Part shown: positions 7,109 through 13,170 of the stretch, piece after piece | Layout: the number at the start of each line of letters is the position of its first letter | Numbering within the stretch: position 1 is the first letter of the stretch | From: Sulfuricaulis sp049587675 | GTDB taxonomy: Bacteria > Pseudomonadota > Gammaproteobacteria > Acidiferrobacterales > Sulfurifustaceae | DNA: 13,170 bases | Direction of reading: 5' to 3' | Assembly: GCF_049587675.1 (NCBI RefSeq) | Contig: NZ_JBAVEJ010000046.1 | Location: 1 to 13,170, forward strand | Program-made: the position numbers and the translations under genes | Notes under the pieces: model-generated | Database searches by the model: none | The model's input: the letters and a program-made list of their open reading frames with translations, nothing else | What the model was told of the DNA's origin: nothing

Positions 7109-7858
7109 TTATTCTTGATTGTTTTTGTCAAGTTTTTCGCGGTGCTGCTGAACAGCCGTAAGTATGCCACGTAAAATGTTCATCTCGTTATGATCCAATA
7201 CAACCCGGTTGAACAGCCGCATCAAACGACGCATCAGTCGCCGCGGGTTGGCTGGGTCGAGAAAACCAATTAGCTGCAATACCTCTTCCATGTGGCGGTA
7301 CAAGCCCTGCATGTCCTCGTCGCTCACCGGCCTGCCTTCACGCGTATCGGCCTGGTTCGCTGACAACTCAGAGAGCCCCACTCGGTGAATCTCATAGGCA
7401 AGTATCTGTACGGCACAAGCGAGATTTAGGGATGAATAGTTCCTGTCGGTGGGAATGGTCACGACGAAGTGGCATCGGTCCAGTTCCGCATTGAGCAGTC
7501 CAGTGCGCTCCTGTCCGAAAAGCAATGCTACCGGACCCTGCTGCGCCCCTTCCACCAGACGGCGTGCACAGGATTCGGGAGCAAGACTGGGCCATTCAAT
7601 ACGCCGCTGACGCGCGCTCGTGCCGATAACGAGATGGCAATCCTTGAGCGCCTCATCGAGCGAGGCGCAGATCACCGCATTTTCGAGCACATCGTCCGCG
7701 CCGGCGGCGCGGTCAGTAGCATCGGCGCCGGGGAAATCTTCGGGGGCCACCAGATACAGGTGGTGCAGGGACATATTTTTCATGGCGCGCGCGGTCGCGC
7801 CGACATTGCCCGGATGGGTTGGACGGACCAGAACGATGCGGATGTTCGATAGAAACAT
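7109..7858 (-). CDS. trmJ: tRNA (cytidine/uridine-32 2'-O) methyltransferase TrmJ
   Basis: This 249-residue SPOUT methyltransferase is predicted to methylate the 2'-hydroxyl of nucleotide 32 in tRNA using S-adenosylmethionine. It begins MFLSNIRIVLVRPTHPGNVGA, with the conserved N18 region. SAM-knot motifs FGQERTGL (114-121) and NYSSLNLACAVQ (140-151) are present, and a helical C-terminal extension follows. The ATG is preceded by AGGA about 8 nt upstream. Its location beside iscR and divergent to suhB is the same neighbourhood as in E. coli. A gap of only 33 nt separates it from cysE, so the two are probably cotranscribed. Confidence 0.95.
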   Translation of the reverse strand: MFLSNIRIVLVRPTHPGNVGATARAMKNMSLHHLYLVAPEDFPGADATDRAAGADDVLENAVICASLDEALKDCHLVIGTSARQRRIEWPSLAPESCARRLVEGAQQGPVALLFGQERTGLLNAELDRCHFVVTIPTDRNYSSLNLACAVQILAYEIHRVGLSELSANQADTREGRPVSDEDMQGLYRHMEEVLQLIGFLDPANPRRLMRRLMRLFNRVVLDHNEMNILRGILTAVQQHREKLDKNNQE

Positions 7859-7886
7859 GAGCCGTCCTGTATCGAGATAGACGCCT

Positions 7887-7945
7887 ATTCTACAGGCTTC
7901 GGCCTCGGGCTTCCGCTTTCAACCTGCGGCACAGCCCATTACAAT
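7887..7945. promoter_or_regulatory. Possible divergent promoter region of trmJ and suhB
   Basis: Within the 140-nt gap, TACAAT at 7940-7945 is a good -10 hexamer for suhB, with only a weak -35 (TTTCAA at 7917-7922). On the minus strand, TAGAAT (7887-7892) is a good -10 for trmJ without a recognisable -35. These are hexamer matches only. Confidence 0.3.
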
Positions 7946-7998
7946 GCATGCCCACATCCGGCGCACCCCCGCATAAGCCAGCCCGTCAGGAATAACCC

Positions 7999-8796
7999 AT
8001 GCATCCCATGTTGAATATGGCGGTCAAAGCCGCACGCAGTGCCGGCCAAATCATCATGCGCCACCTCAATCAACTGGATCGTCTGACCGTTGAAAGCAAG
8101 GGCCGCAAGGATTTTGTAAGCGAAGTGGACCGGATGGCGGAAAATGAAATCATTCGTATCCTGCACACCGCCTACCCGAACCACGGCTTCCTCGGGGAAG
8201 AATCCGGCGTACGAGCCGGCGACGATTACGTGTGGGTGATCGATCCGCTCGACGGTACCACTAACTTCCTCCACGGCATGCCACATTTCGGCGTCTCGAT
8301 CGCGCTCAAGTGCAAAGACCGTCTTGAACAGGCGGTGGTGCTGGACCCGACGCGTGACGAACTCTTCACGGCCTCGCGTGGCAACGGCGCGCAACTCAAC
8401 GACCGCCGCATCCGCGTCAGCCGTGTCACGGATATGGAATACGCGCTACTGGGCGCGGGCTTTCCGTTCCGATCACATCAATATACGGATGTCTGGATCA
8501 GCACCCTGAAGGAATTCATGTTGACCACGAGCGGCATTCGCCGCCCGGGTTCGGCCTCGCTCGATCTCGCGTACGTCGCCTGCGGGCGATTCGATGGCTT
8601 CTGGGAAATCGGATTGAAACCTTGGGACATGGCGGCCGGCGCGCTGCTGGTGCAAGAGGCCGGTGGATTCGTCAGTGACTTCGCCGGGGAGCAGGGTTAT
8701 CTTGAAAGCGGCAACATCCTCGCCGGCAACCAAAAGATTTATGCCGAGATGCTGCGTCGCCTCCAGCCGCACCTGCCGCCCGAGCTGCTGCGCTAG
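7999..8796 (+). CDS. suhB: SuhB, inositol-1-monophosphatase family protein
   Basis: This 265-residue member of the Mg-dependent inositol monophosphatase family begins MHPMLNMAVKAARSAG, very like E. coli SuhB. Metal and phosphate motifs are GEESG (66-70), DPLDGTTNF (82-90) and the C-terminal WDMAAGALLVQEAGG (W209, D210). E. coli SuhB is also a component of the rRNA antitermination complex; whether that role is kept here is an inference. AGGAA lies 7-8 nt before the ATG. Its stop codon overlaps that of the convergent gene within CTAG at 8793-8796. Confidence 0.95.
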   Translation: MHPMLNMAVKAARSAGQIIMRHLNQLDRLTVESKGRKDFVSEVDRMAENEIIRILHTAYPNHGFLGEESGVRAGDDYVWVIDPLDGTTNFLHGMPHFGVSIALKCKDRLEQAVVLDPTRDELFTASRGNGAQLNDRRIRVSRVTDMEYALLGAGFPFRSHQYTDVWISTLKEFMLTTSGIRRPGSASLDLAYVACGRFDGFWEIGLKPWDMAAGALLVQEAGGFVSDFAGEQGYLESGNILAGNQKIYAEMLRRLQPHLPPELLR

Positions 8797-10532
8797 CTGC
8801 GCGGCAACTCTTTCAACACATCCGCGAAAACAATCGACTCGAAGATATTGCTATGCTCGAGGCGCTTCAACAGGCGCACCATGCGCAACCCTTTCCCCTC
8901 TTCCGCCAACCACAGGTTGGTACCGGGCGTAAAGACACCGCGCGGCAGGAGCAACGTCGCCGGCCGGCGCAACACTTCAACAGCAGGTAATAGCAGAGCA
9001 GGTTGAAATTCTCGCTCGTTGGCAGGGCGAACCGGCGCCACCGCAACCGGCGCGGCGCCGAAGGCCAGAAGCTCTACACCCATTTCGAGTTCATCGGCAT
9101 GAGGGCTTTTCATCCAGCGAACCACGCCAGCACTCCAGCGTCCGACCTCCTCCATCTGCTGGATGCCAATCACGTCACCCACGCGCACGTACGTGCGCGC
9201 ATTTCCATGGCGCACGAGTTGCAGCCCTTTGGGTGCCGCATCTTTGATCTGCCAGCGGTCTACCCGGAAGATTCCGCTTGAAGTGAGTGTGATATCGGCG
9301 GTCTCCGCCGCCGGGGACGGCAATATTTTTTCAGTCGGGTCATCGAGTGCAATAAAGTCCTCGTCCTGATTCACCTCGCGGGAAATATCTTCCTCGATAT
9401 GCGCTGGTAAAATAAACCGGTCGTCGGATATGCCATGAGGACTTTCCATGACCGGAGGCGCAAACGGCTTCTGGCCGCTGGCAAAGAAATGCAGCGCCGG
9501 AATTCCGGCACACACGAATGCCGGACCGCCGCGCTGGATGCGCGAATACCGCCGCCGCGGTACCTGACCCCAGGAACGCTGCATGCGTTGCAGCATCTCC
9601 AGGCACATTTTGTCGAGACAATCCAGCCCAATCGAAAGCGTGCGGGCGCTGTCACCCTGCTGCAGGCGCTGAATGAAAAACTGGATCGTGCGCAACAGCT
9701 CGACGGCATCGAGTAGACGCAATCCCTGATCCGGCTGGAATTGCATATCGCGCGGGAACGGTACCGGCGGCGAGTCCGTCGTCAGATCGATCAGAAAATG
9801 TCCGGCGGGATGCGGGACCTCTAGGTTGTCACGCAGCTCGGCCTTGGCACCCCAGTGGGACAGAAAGCGCTGCACATGACGGCATTCGTTCTGCGGCAAC
9901 TGGTAAGGATTGCTCAGCCCCAGCAGAAGAATACGAATGTAGTCATGCACGAGCGTGGTTTTTGCGCCCATTGGCATGGCCATCTCCACCACTTCCGTCT
10001 CAAGACCGTGTTCCACCGCATAACGATAGATGGCATGGAGTTCGCGCCAGACCTCTGACGGATAGGGCATGTAGACCTGGTAGGAGTGCAGTAGCACTTC
10101 ACCGAGGTAGTGCATGGCGCGCTCAAGCGCATGTGCGCGCAGTGACTTCTTGGCCCAGCGCAACCGCTGCTGTTCCATCACGTGAAGGCAGCCTTTGTAG
10201 CCGTAGGCCATCTCCATGTGCAACTGACGGATGAATTCCGCCAATTGCCGTTTTTTCGGTGTCAGGGGCAGCGCCGCGCGGGAAAAATAGGGTTCAAGCG
10301 CAGCCGTGACAGAGGCGACCGGACGGCAGTACAACTCCATCAACTCGAAACGGCAGGTGGGGTCCAGTTCCTGGCGGTTAAGGGTATAGAGGGCCTGATA
10401 GATTTCCCGCGCCGATTCGGCGCTGTCGGCCAGCGGCAACGAGGCGATCCAGGCACGCGCGGATTTCGGATCGGTTTCGGCCATCCAGGCTGAAACCCGC
10501 TTTGCCGGCATTGAAAGAGTGAATCCCGTCAC
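8793..10532 (-). CDS. Conserved protein with degenerate PilZ-like C-terminal region
   Basis: This is a 579-residue soluble protein with no signal peptide or membrane segments. Residues 1-330 are mostly helical. RRRYSRIQRGG (326-336) and WQIKDAAPKGLQL (427-439), followed by VRVGDVIGI and GVVRWMKSPH...MGVELLA (469-490), resemble the RxxxR and DxSxxG pattern of PilZ domains. The key residues are only partly matched, so c-di-GMP binding is uncertain. A further beta-rich segment (about 508-575) may be a second similar domain. The start is a GTG preceded by GGAG at about 6-8 nt. An in-frame ATG at codon 8 lacks a ribosome-binding site. The gene is single and converges with suhB. I do not know its function. 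Confidence 0.85.
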   Translation of the reverse strand: MTGFTLSMPAKRVSAWMAETDPKSARAWIASLPLADSAESAREIYQALYTLNRQELDPTCRFELMELYCRPVASVTAALEPYFSRAALPLTPKKRQLAEFIRQLHMEMAYGYKGCLHVMEQQRLRWAKKSLRAHALERAMHYLGEVLLHSYQVYMPYPSEVWRELHAIYRYAVEHGLETEVVEMAMPMGAKTTLVHDYIRILLLGLSNPYQLPQNECRHVQRFLSHWGAKAELRDNLEVPHPAGHFLIDLTTDSPPVPFPRDMQFQPDQGLRLLDAVELLRTIQFFIQRLQQGDSARTLSIGLDCLDKMCLEMLQRMQRSWGQVPRRRYSRIQRGGPAFVCAGIPALHFFASGQKPFAPPVMESPHGISDDRFILPAHIEEDISREVNQDEDFIALDDPTEKILPSPAAETADITLTSSGIFRVDRWQIKDAAPKGLQLVRHGNARTYVRVGDVIGIQQMEEVGRWSAGVVRWMKSPHADELEMGVELLAFGAAPVAVAPVRPANEREFQPALLLPAVEVLRRPATLLLPRGVFTPGTNLWLAEEGKGLRMVRLLKRLEHSNIFESIVFADVLKELPRS

Positions 10533-10759
10533 TGATGACTCCGTGGCCTTGGGCCAGGGTATTTCCGAATACTATCAACTGATTATATAGCACAACCATG
10601 ATAAATCCGGGTGGCGGAATCAGGCAATTGTATGAAAGAATTCCACGTTATTAACGACTTACAGACGATCAAAAGCCGTTCCGCTTATTCCCCGTATTCG
10701 GCTGCGCGTGTATCATTCGGCGCGCTTCATAAATGTTTTATAAGTTAGTGGAGATGGTC
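10533..10759 (+). promoter_or_regulatory. Original fdxA upstream region, now upstream of the IscB element
   Basis: This 227-nt gap contains no gene. TATCAT at 10711-10716 is a possible -10, with a weak TTCCCC 17 nt before it. An AT-rich stretch follows (10729-10747). GGAG at 10750-10753 looks like a ribosome-binding site with nothing sensible to translate directly after it. If the element is removed it would lie 6 nt before the fdxA ATG. This region therefore probably carries the native fdxA promoter and leader, and may now drive omega RNA transcription. Confidence 0.45.
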
Positions 10760-11037
10760 GGTCAACCACCCTTCCTAAAAGGAAGGGGCTTTTAAAGCGA
10801 AAGCCGAACAAGTCCGAGGTTGACCAGGAGAAGCGGTAACCAACCCGCTACGTTGCATACAGGCTCAAGACCCACCGGCGAATGCTTCCTCAGTTCGCCG
10901 CTCTGGAAGTCTCGGTTGCAGACAAGGTCCGGGTAACCACGAAACGGACCGAGACGTAATGCCGGTATGCAACTTCCCCGAGGGGAGATGTCCGCTAGGA
11001 CACGTTACCGCCGAAAGGCGAGAAAGGAGTAATCCCA
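10744..11037 (+). ncRNA. IscB omega RNA (HEARO RNA) with predicted 16-nt guide
   Basis: Nested perfect stems are visible. P1 pairs GGTCAACC 10760-10767 with GGTTGACC 10818-10825. A hairpin pairs CCCTTCC 10769-10775 with GGAAGGG 10781-10787. AGCGG 10832-10836 pairs with CCGCT 10845-10849. A long-range GTTGCATAC 10852-10860 pairs with GTATGCAAC 10965-10973. Inside that, CGGCGAA 10876-10882 pairs with TTCGCCG 10894-10900 and GTCTCGGT 10909-10916 with ACCGAGAC 10948-10955. Three further hairpins follow: 10975-10986, 10989-11002, and 11009-11020 with a GAAA loop. GGCTTT 10787-10792 can pair with AAAGCC 10800-10805. The guide is predicted as the 16 nt directly 5' of P1 (10744-10759, GTTAGTGGAGATGGTC), by analogy with known IscB omega RNAs. 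Confidence 0.88.
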
Positions 11038-12442
11038 GTGCGAGTATTCGTGCTCGACAAGAGAAGTAAACCCTTGATGCCGTGCCATCCGGCGCGGGCA
11101 AGGGATCTGTTAAAAGAGGGCCATGCAGTTGTCCATCGCGTTATGCCTTTCACGATCCGCCTCAAGGACCGTGTTGGCGGTGATGTTCAACCCGTGCGCC
11201 TCAAGCTCGACCCGGGCAGCAAGGTAACGGGCCTGGCGCTGGTCCGGGAGGCGGAAGCGGTTGCTCCGGCAACCGGCGAAATCCAGCGCCAGGCACACGT
11301 GCTGATGCTGGCGGAGCTTCAGCACCGCGGCCAACAGATCCGTGAGGCGCTGACACAGCGGCGTTCTTTCCGCCGTCGCCGGCGTGGCACGAACCTGCGC
11401 TACCGTGCTCCCCGCTTCGCTAATCGAACGAAACCGGACGGTTGGCTGCCACCCTCCCTGCGGCACCGGGTGGACAGCACCCGGTCCTGGGTGAATCGGC
11501 TGCGCAAGCTCTCGCCCGTCACAGCCCTGTCCGTCGAACGGGTACGGTTCGACACGCAGTTGCTCCAGAACCCGGAGATCTCGGGGGTGGAATATCAGCA
11601 AGGCACGCTCACTGGCTATGAGGTGCGCGAATACCTGCTCGAGAAGTGGGGCCGGCAGTGCGCGTATTGCAATGCGGAAGACGTGCCGCTGGAAATAGAG
11701 CACATCCAGGCTAAATCCAACGGCGGCAGCGACCGGGTGAGCAACCTGACGCTCGCGTGCAAGGAGTGCAACGAAGACAAAGGAACTCTGGACGTTCTGG
11801 AGTTCCTTGCGCACAAACCGGAAACGCTCAAGCGTATCCTGGCGCAAGCGCAGGCACCGCTTAAGGACGCCGCGGCGGTGAATGCCACGCGCAACGCGCT
11901 GTACCGCGAGCTGTGCGATACCGGGCTGCCGGTGGAAGCGTCCACCGGCGGACGTACGAAGTTCAACCGTTTGCAGTTCTGCATTCCTAAGGCACATTGT
12001 CTGGACGCGGTGTGTGTCGGGGACGTGGCTTTGGTTGAAGGCTGGCAACAACCTGTCTTTGGCATCAAGGCCATGGGACGCGGCAGTTACCAGCGTACCC
12101 GGCTCACGAAGTTTGGATTCCCGCGCGGGTATCTCACACGCCAGAAACAGGCGTACGGGTTCCATACCGGCGACATGGTGAAAGCCACCGTACCGTCCGG
12201 GAAGAAGACCGGAGTCCACTGCGGGCGGGTGGCGATCCGCGCCTGGGCAGCTTCAACCTCCAGACGCCGCAAGGCGTCATTCAGGGCTTATCGCATCGGC
12301 ATTGCCGGATTATCCAGCGGGGCGATGGGTACGGGTATTCAACCGTAGCGCAACAACGAAAGGAGAGTGGGAACATGGGGCACGCTGCGCGTGCTGCGCT
12401 ATCCATCCCCGGCCTGAAGGCCGAGGTTTCCCGCGCAAACTG
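10760..12442 (+). mobile_element. IS200/IS605-family IscB (HEARO) element without transposase
   Basis: The element comprises a structured noncoding left part, the iscB frame, and a right-end hairpin (CGGCC-TGAA-GGCCG at 12410-12423, flanked by CC/GG) followed by TTTCCCGC. No tnpA (Y1 transposase) is present, so it would be mobilised in trans or is stranded. The boundaries are inferred. The left end is where the first omega RNA stem begins. The right end is just before ATGA, the sequence type I recall for HEARO insertion sites and for the target-adjacent motif of some IscBs. Joining 10759 to 12443 restores GGAG, 6 nt, then ATGACT. Confidence 0.75.
11038..12348 (+). CDS. iscB: IscB RNA-guided nuclease, C-terminus frameshifted
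   Basis: This is a Cas9-ancestor nuclease of IS200/IS605 elements, guided by the upstream omega RNA. In order it has the PLMP domain (KPLMPCHPARA, P12-P15), RuvC-I D58 (KLDPGSKVTGLAL) and an arginine-rich bridge helix (RRSFRRRRRGTNLRYR, 108-123). These are followed by RuvC-II E167 (LSVERV), HNH with H222 (LEIEHIQ) framed by CAYC 208-211 and CKEC 241-244, and RuvC-III H320/D323 (KAHCLDAVCVG). All catalytic residues are present. After GRVAIRAW (~residue 403) the frame departs from the family. The expected SFNLQTPQGVIQG...HCRIIQRGDGYGY lies in another frame, open to the TGA at 12441-12443, consistent with one lost base near 12244-12247. AAAGGAG at 11023-11029 supports the GTG start. The frame as it stands gives 436 residues; repaired it would give about 468. 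Confidence 0.93.
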   Translation: MRVFVLDKRSKPLMPCHPARARDLLKEGHAVVHRVMPFTIRLKDRVGGDVQPVRLKLDPGSKVTGLALVREAEAVAPATGEIQRQAHVLMLAELQHRGQQIREALTQRRSFRRRRRGTNLRYRAPRFANRTKPDGWLPPSLRHRVDSTRSWVNRLRKLSPVTALSVERVRFDTQLLQNPEISGVEYQQGTLTGYEVREYLLEKWGRQCAYCNAEDVPLEIEHIQAKSNGGSDRVSNLTLACKECNEDKGTLDVLEFLAHKPETLKRILAQAQAPLKDAAAVNATRNALYRELCDTGLPVEASTGGRTKFNRLQFCIPKAHCLDAVCVGDVALVEGWQQPVFGIKAMGRGSYQRTRLTKFGFPRGYLTRQKQAYGFHTGDMVKATVPSGKKTGVHCGRVAIRAWAASTSRRRKASFRAYRIGIAGLSSGAMGTGIQP

Positions 12443-12443
12443 A
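12375..12443 (+). CDS. Possible 22-codon leader frame coupled to fdxA
   Basis: An ATG at 12375 is preceded by AAAGGAG (12359-12365) at a 9-nt spacing. It opens a 22-codon frame (MGHAARAALSIPGLK...) that ends in TGA overlapping the fdxA ATG as TGATG (12441-12445). In the repaired IscB frame these codons are the protein's C-terminal tail. In the present sequence they could be read independently. The likely value is translational coupling into fdxA, which otherwise has no ribosome-binding site nearby. No experimental support is available from sequence alone. Confidence 0.4.
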   Translation: MGHAARAALSIPGLKAEVSRAN

Positions 12444-12766
12444 TGACTTATGTGGTTACTGAAAGCTGCATCCGCTGCAAATACACGGATTGCGTGGAGG
12501 TCTGCCCGGTGGACTGTTTCCACGAAGGACCGAATTTTCTGGTCATCGACCCGGACGAATGCATCGATTGCACCCTGTGCGTACCGGAGTGCCCCGTAAA
12601 CGCCATCTTCGCGGAAGATGATCTGCCGGAAGACCAAAAGCAGTTCACGCAGATCAACGCCGATCTCACGAAAAAATGGCCGGTCCTCACTGAGAAAAAA
12701 CCCGCCCCGCCGGATGCCGCCGAATGGGAAGACAAGCCCGACAAGCTCAAGTACCTTGAGCGCTGA
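12443..12766 (+). CDS. fdxA: 7Fe ferredoxin (FdxA type, [3Fe-4S][4Fe-4S])
   Basis: This 107-residue ferredoxin is highly like Azotobacter FdI-type proteins: CIRCKYTDCVEVCPVDCF (9-26) and CIDCTLCVPECP (40-51). By analogy C9, C17 and C50 bind the 3Fe cluster, C21, C40, C43 and C46 bind the 4Fe cluster, and C25 is free. The C-terminal tail of about 50 residues is typical. The ATG at 12443 gives the family length. The frame is open upstream to 12302, but that part lies in IscB-element DNA and is not ferredoxin. No Shine-Dalgarno precedes the ATG because the IscB element separates the gene from its original leader. Expression now probably relies on read-through transcription and coupling. Confidence 0.95.
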   Translation: MTYVVTESCIRCKYTDCVEVCPVDCFHEGPNFLVIDPDECIDCTLCVPECPVNAIFAEDDLPEDQKQFTQINADLTKKWPVLTEKKPAPPDAAEWEDKPDKLKYLER

Positions 12767-12793
12767 AGCAGCGACCCGGCAAATTCCGTATCC

Positions 12794-13170
12794 TCATCGG
12801 CTCGCTGCAGCGGATGCCCACTCGCGCCAACCGCCCAACAGTGGAAAATATAGCCCCAAACGGATTGGCCGGGCATCGATCTTACCCATCAACGCCGCGT
12901 AACGCTCAAGCTGCGCCGCATAGCGTTCGCGCTCACGGTCGAGAAATTCATCCAGTCTTCCACCCTCATGGGAACTCGCCTTGTAATCGATGATCCAGCG
13001 CACGCCCTTATCGTCAACGAACGTTCGATCAAGAATCGCATTCACAATCTCTCCATCAATAATACCACTCAGCGCATACTCACCATGCGCATCTGAATGC
13101 GCTTGATCCAGGATCCAGCGCCCGCGCTCATCCGACAGCGTCCGCGTCAGAGCCGCCTCGGCACGTGCGA
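12794..13170 (-). CDS. AddA/UvrD-type helicase-nuclease, C-terminal fragment
   Basis: The frame is open to the window edge, so only the last 124 residues are seen and the start lies outside. The text runs through RGRWILDQAHSDAHGEYALSGI, then ILDRTFVDDKGVRWIIDYKASSHEGG, and ends near LGLYFPLLGGWREW. The LDR and IIDYK motifs with this spacing are those of the RecB/AddA-type PD-(D/E)XK nuclease domain at the C-terminus of UvrD-like helicases. The expected role is double-strand break processing, usually with an AddB-like partner gene upstream. An internal GTG (13043-13045) is not a true start because coding similarity continues before it. The gene converges with fdxA across a 27-nt gap without a clear terminator. 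Confidence 0.85.
   Translation of the reverse strand, partial: ARAEAALTRTLSDERGRWILDQAHSDAHGEYALSGIIDGEIVNAILDRTFVDDKGVRWIIDYKASSHEGGRLDEFLDRERERYAAQLERYAALMGKIDARPIRLGLYFPLLGGWREWASAAASR

Noticed and set aside
11110..12219. A 369-codon open frame on the minus strand opposite iscB
   Set aside because: It is the antisense shadow of the GC-rich iscB gene. The plus strand has clear PLMP, RuvC and HNH motifs, and the antisense text shows no family features.
11038..12348. Treating iscB as part of the Isc iron-sulfur system because of its name and position
   Set aside because: The name similarity is accidental. The protein is a RuvC/HNH nuclease of IS200/IS605 elements, separated from the isc operon by cysE, trmJ, suhB and the PilZ-like gene.
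12302..12442. N-terminal extension of the ferredoxin frame upstream of 12443
   Set aside because: The added residues are encoded by the end of the IscB element and would start at a TTG without a ribosome-binding site. The family start is the ATG at 12443.
12761..12773. CGCTG-AAG-CAGCG hairpin at the fdxA stop as a terminator
   Set aside because: The stem is only 5 bp and there is no T-tract after it on either strand.

Overview
The window looks like chromosomal DNA of a free-living gammaproteobacterium. The evidence is the order trmJ, cysE, iscR-iscS-iscU-iscA-hscB-hscA-fdx-iscX on the minus strand, with suhB divergent from trmJ as in Escherichia coli. Moderately high GC, a cysE between trmJ and iscR, and a long PilZ-like protein suggest an environmental (possibly sulfur-oxidising) lineage. 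That placement is a guess from memory and was not tested.

Layout: (1) Positions 22-373 hold a noncoding palindromic element of about 350 bp. It has long imperfect inverted-repeat arms around two tandem hairpins, and it ends on the iscX stop codon. (2) Positions 369-6222, minus strand, hold the complete isc iron-sulfur assembly operon: IscR regulator, IscS desulfurase, IscU scaffold, IscA A-type carrier, HscB/HscA chaperones, Fdx ferredoxin and IscX. A near-consensus type-1 IscR operator lies in front of iscR. A dispersed-type palindrome sits between hscB and hscA, and a structured 272-nt spacer separates iscR from iscS. (3) Positions 6281-7858, minus strand, hold cysE (the cysteine precursor step that can feed IscS) and trmJ. 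(4) suhB runs on the plus strand at 7999-8796. It converges on a 579-residue protein with a degenerate PilZ-like region (8793-10532, minus), and the two stop codons share one CTAG.

(5) The most interesting part is 10744-12443. It holds an IS200/IS605-family IscB element without a tnpA: a structured omega RNA (HEARO-type) followed by an IscB RNA-guided nuclease gene. The RuvC and HNH catalytic residues are intact, but a probable 1-nt deletion alters the C-terminus. The element sits exactly between the ribosome-binding site and the ATG of a 7Fe ferredoxin gene (fdxA, 12443-12766). Removing 10760-12442 would rejoin a GGAG to ATGACT with a 6-nt spacer. The predicted omega RNA guide is therefore the fdxA translation-initiation region, and the predicted target-adjacent motif ATGA is the fdxA start codon itself. 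fdxA probably now depends on a ribosome-binding site and short reading frame supplied by the element's right end.

(6) The window ends inside the C-terminal nuclease part of an AddA/UvrD-type helicase-nuclease on the minus strand (12794 to the edge).
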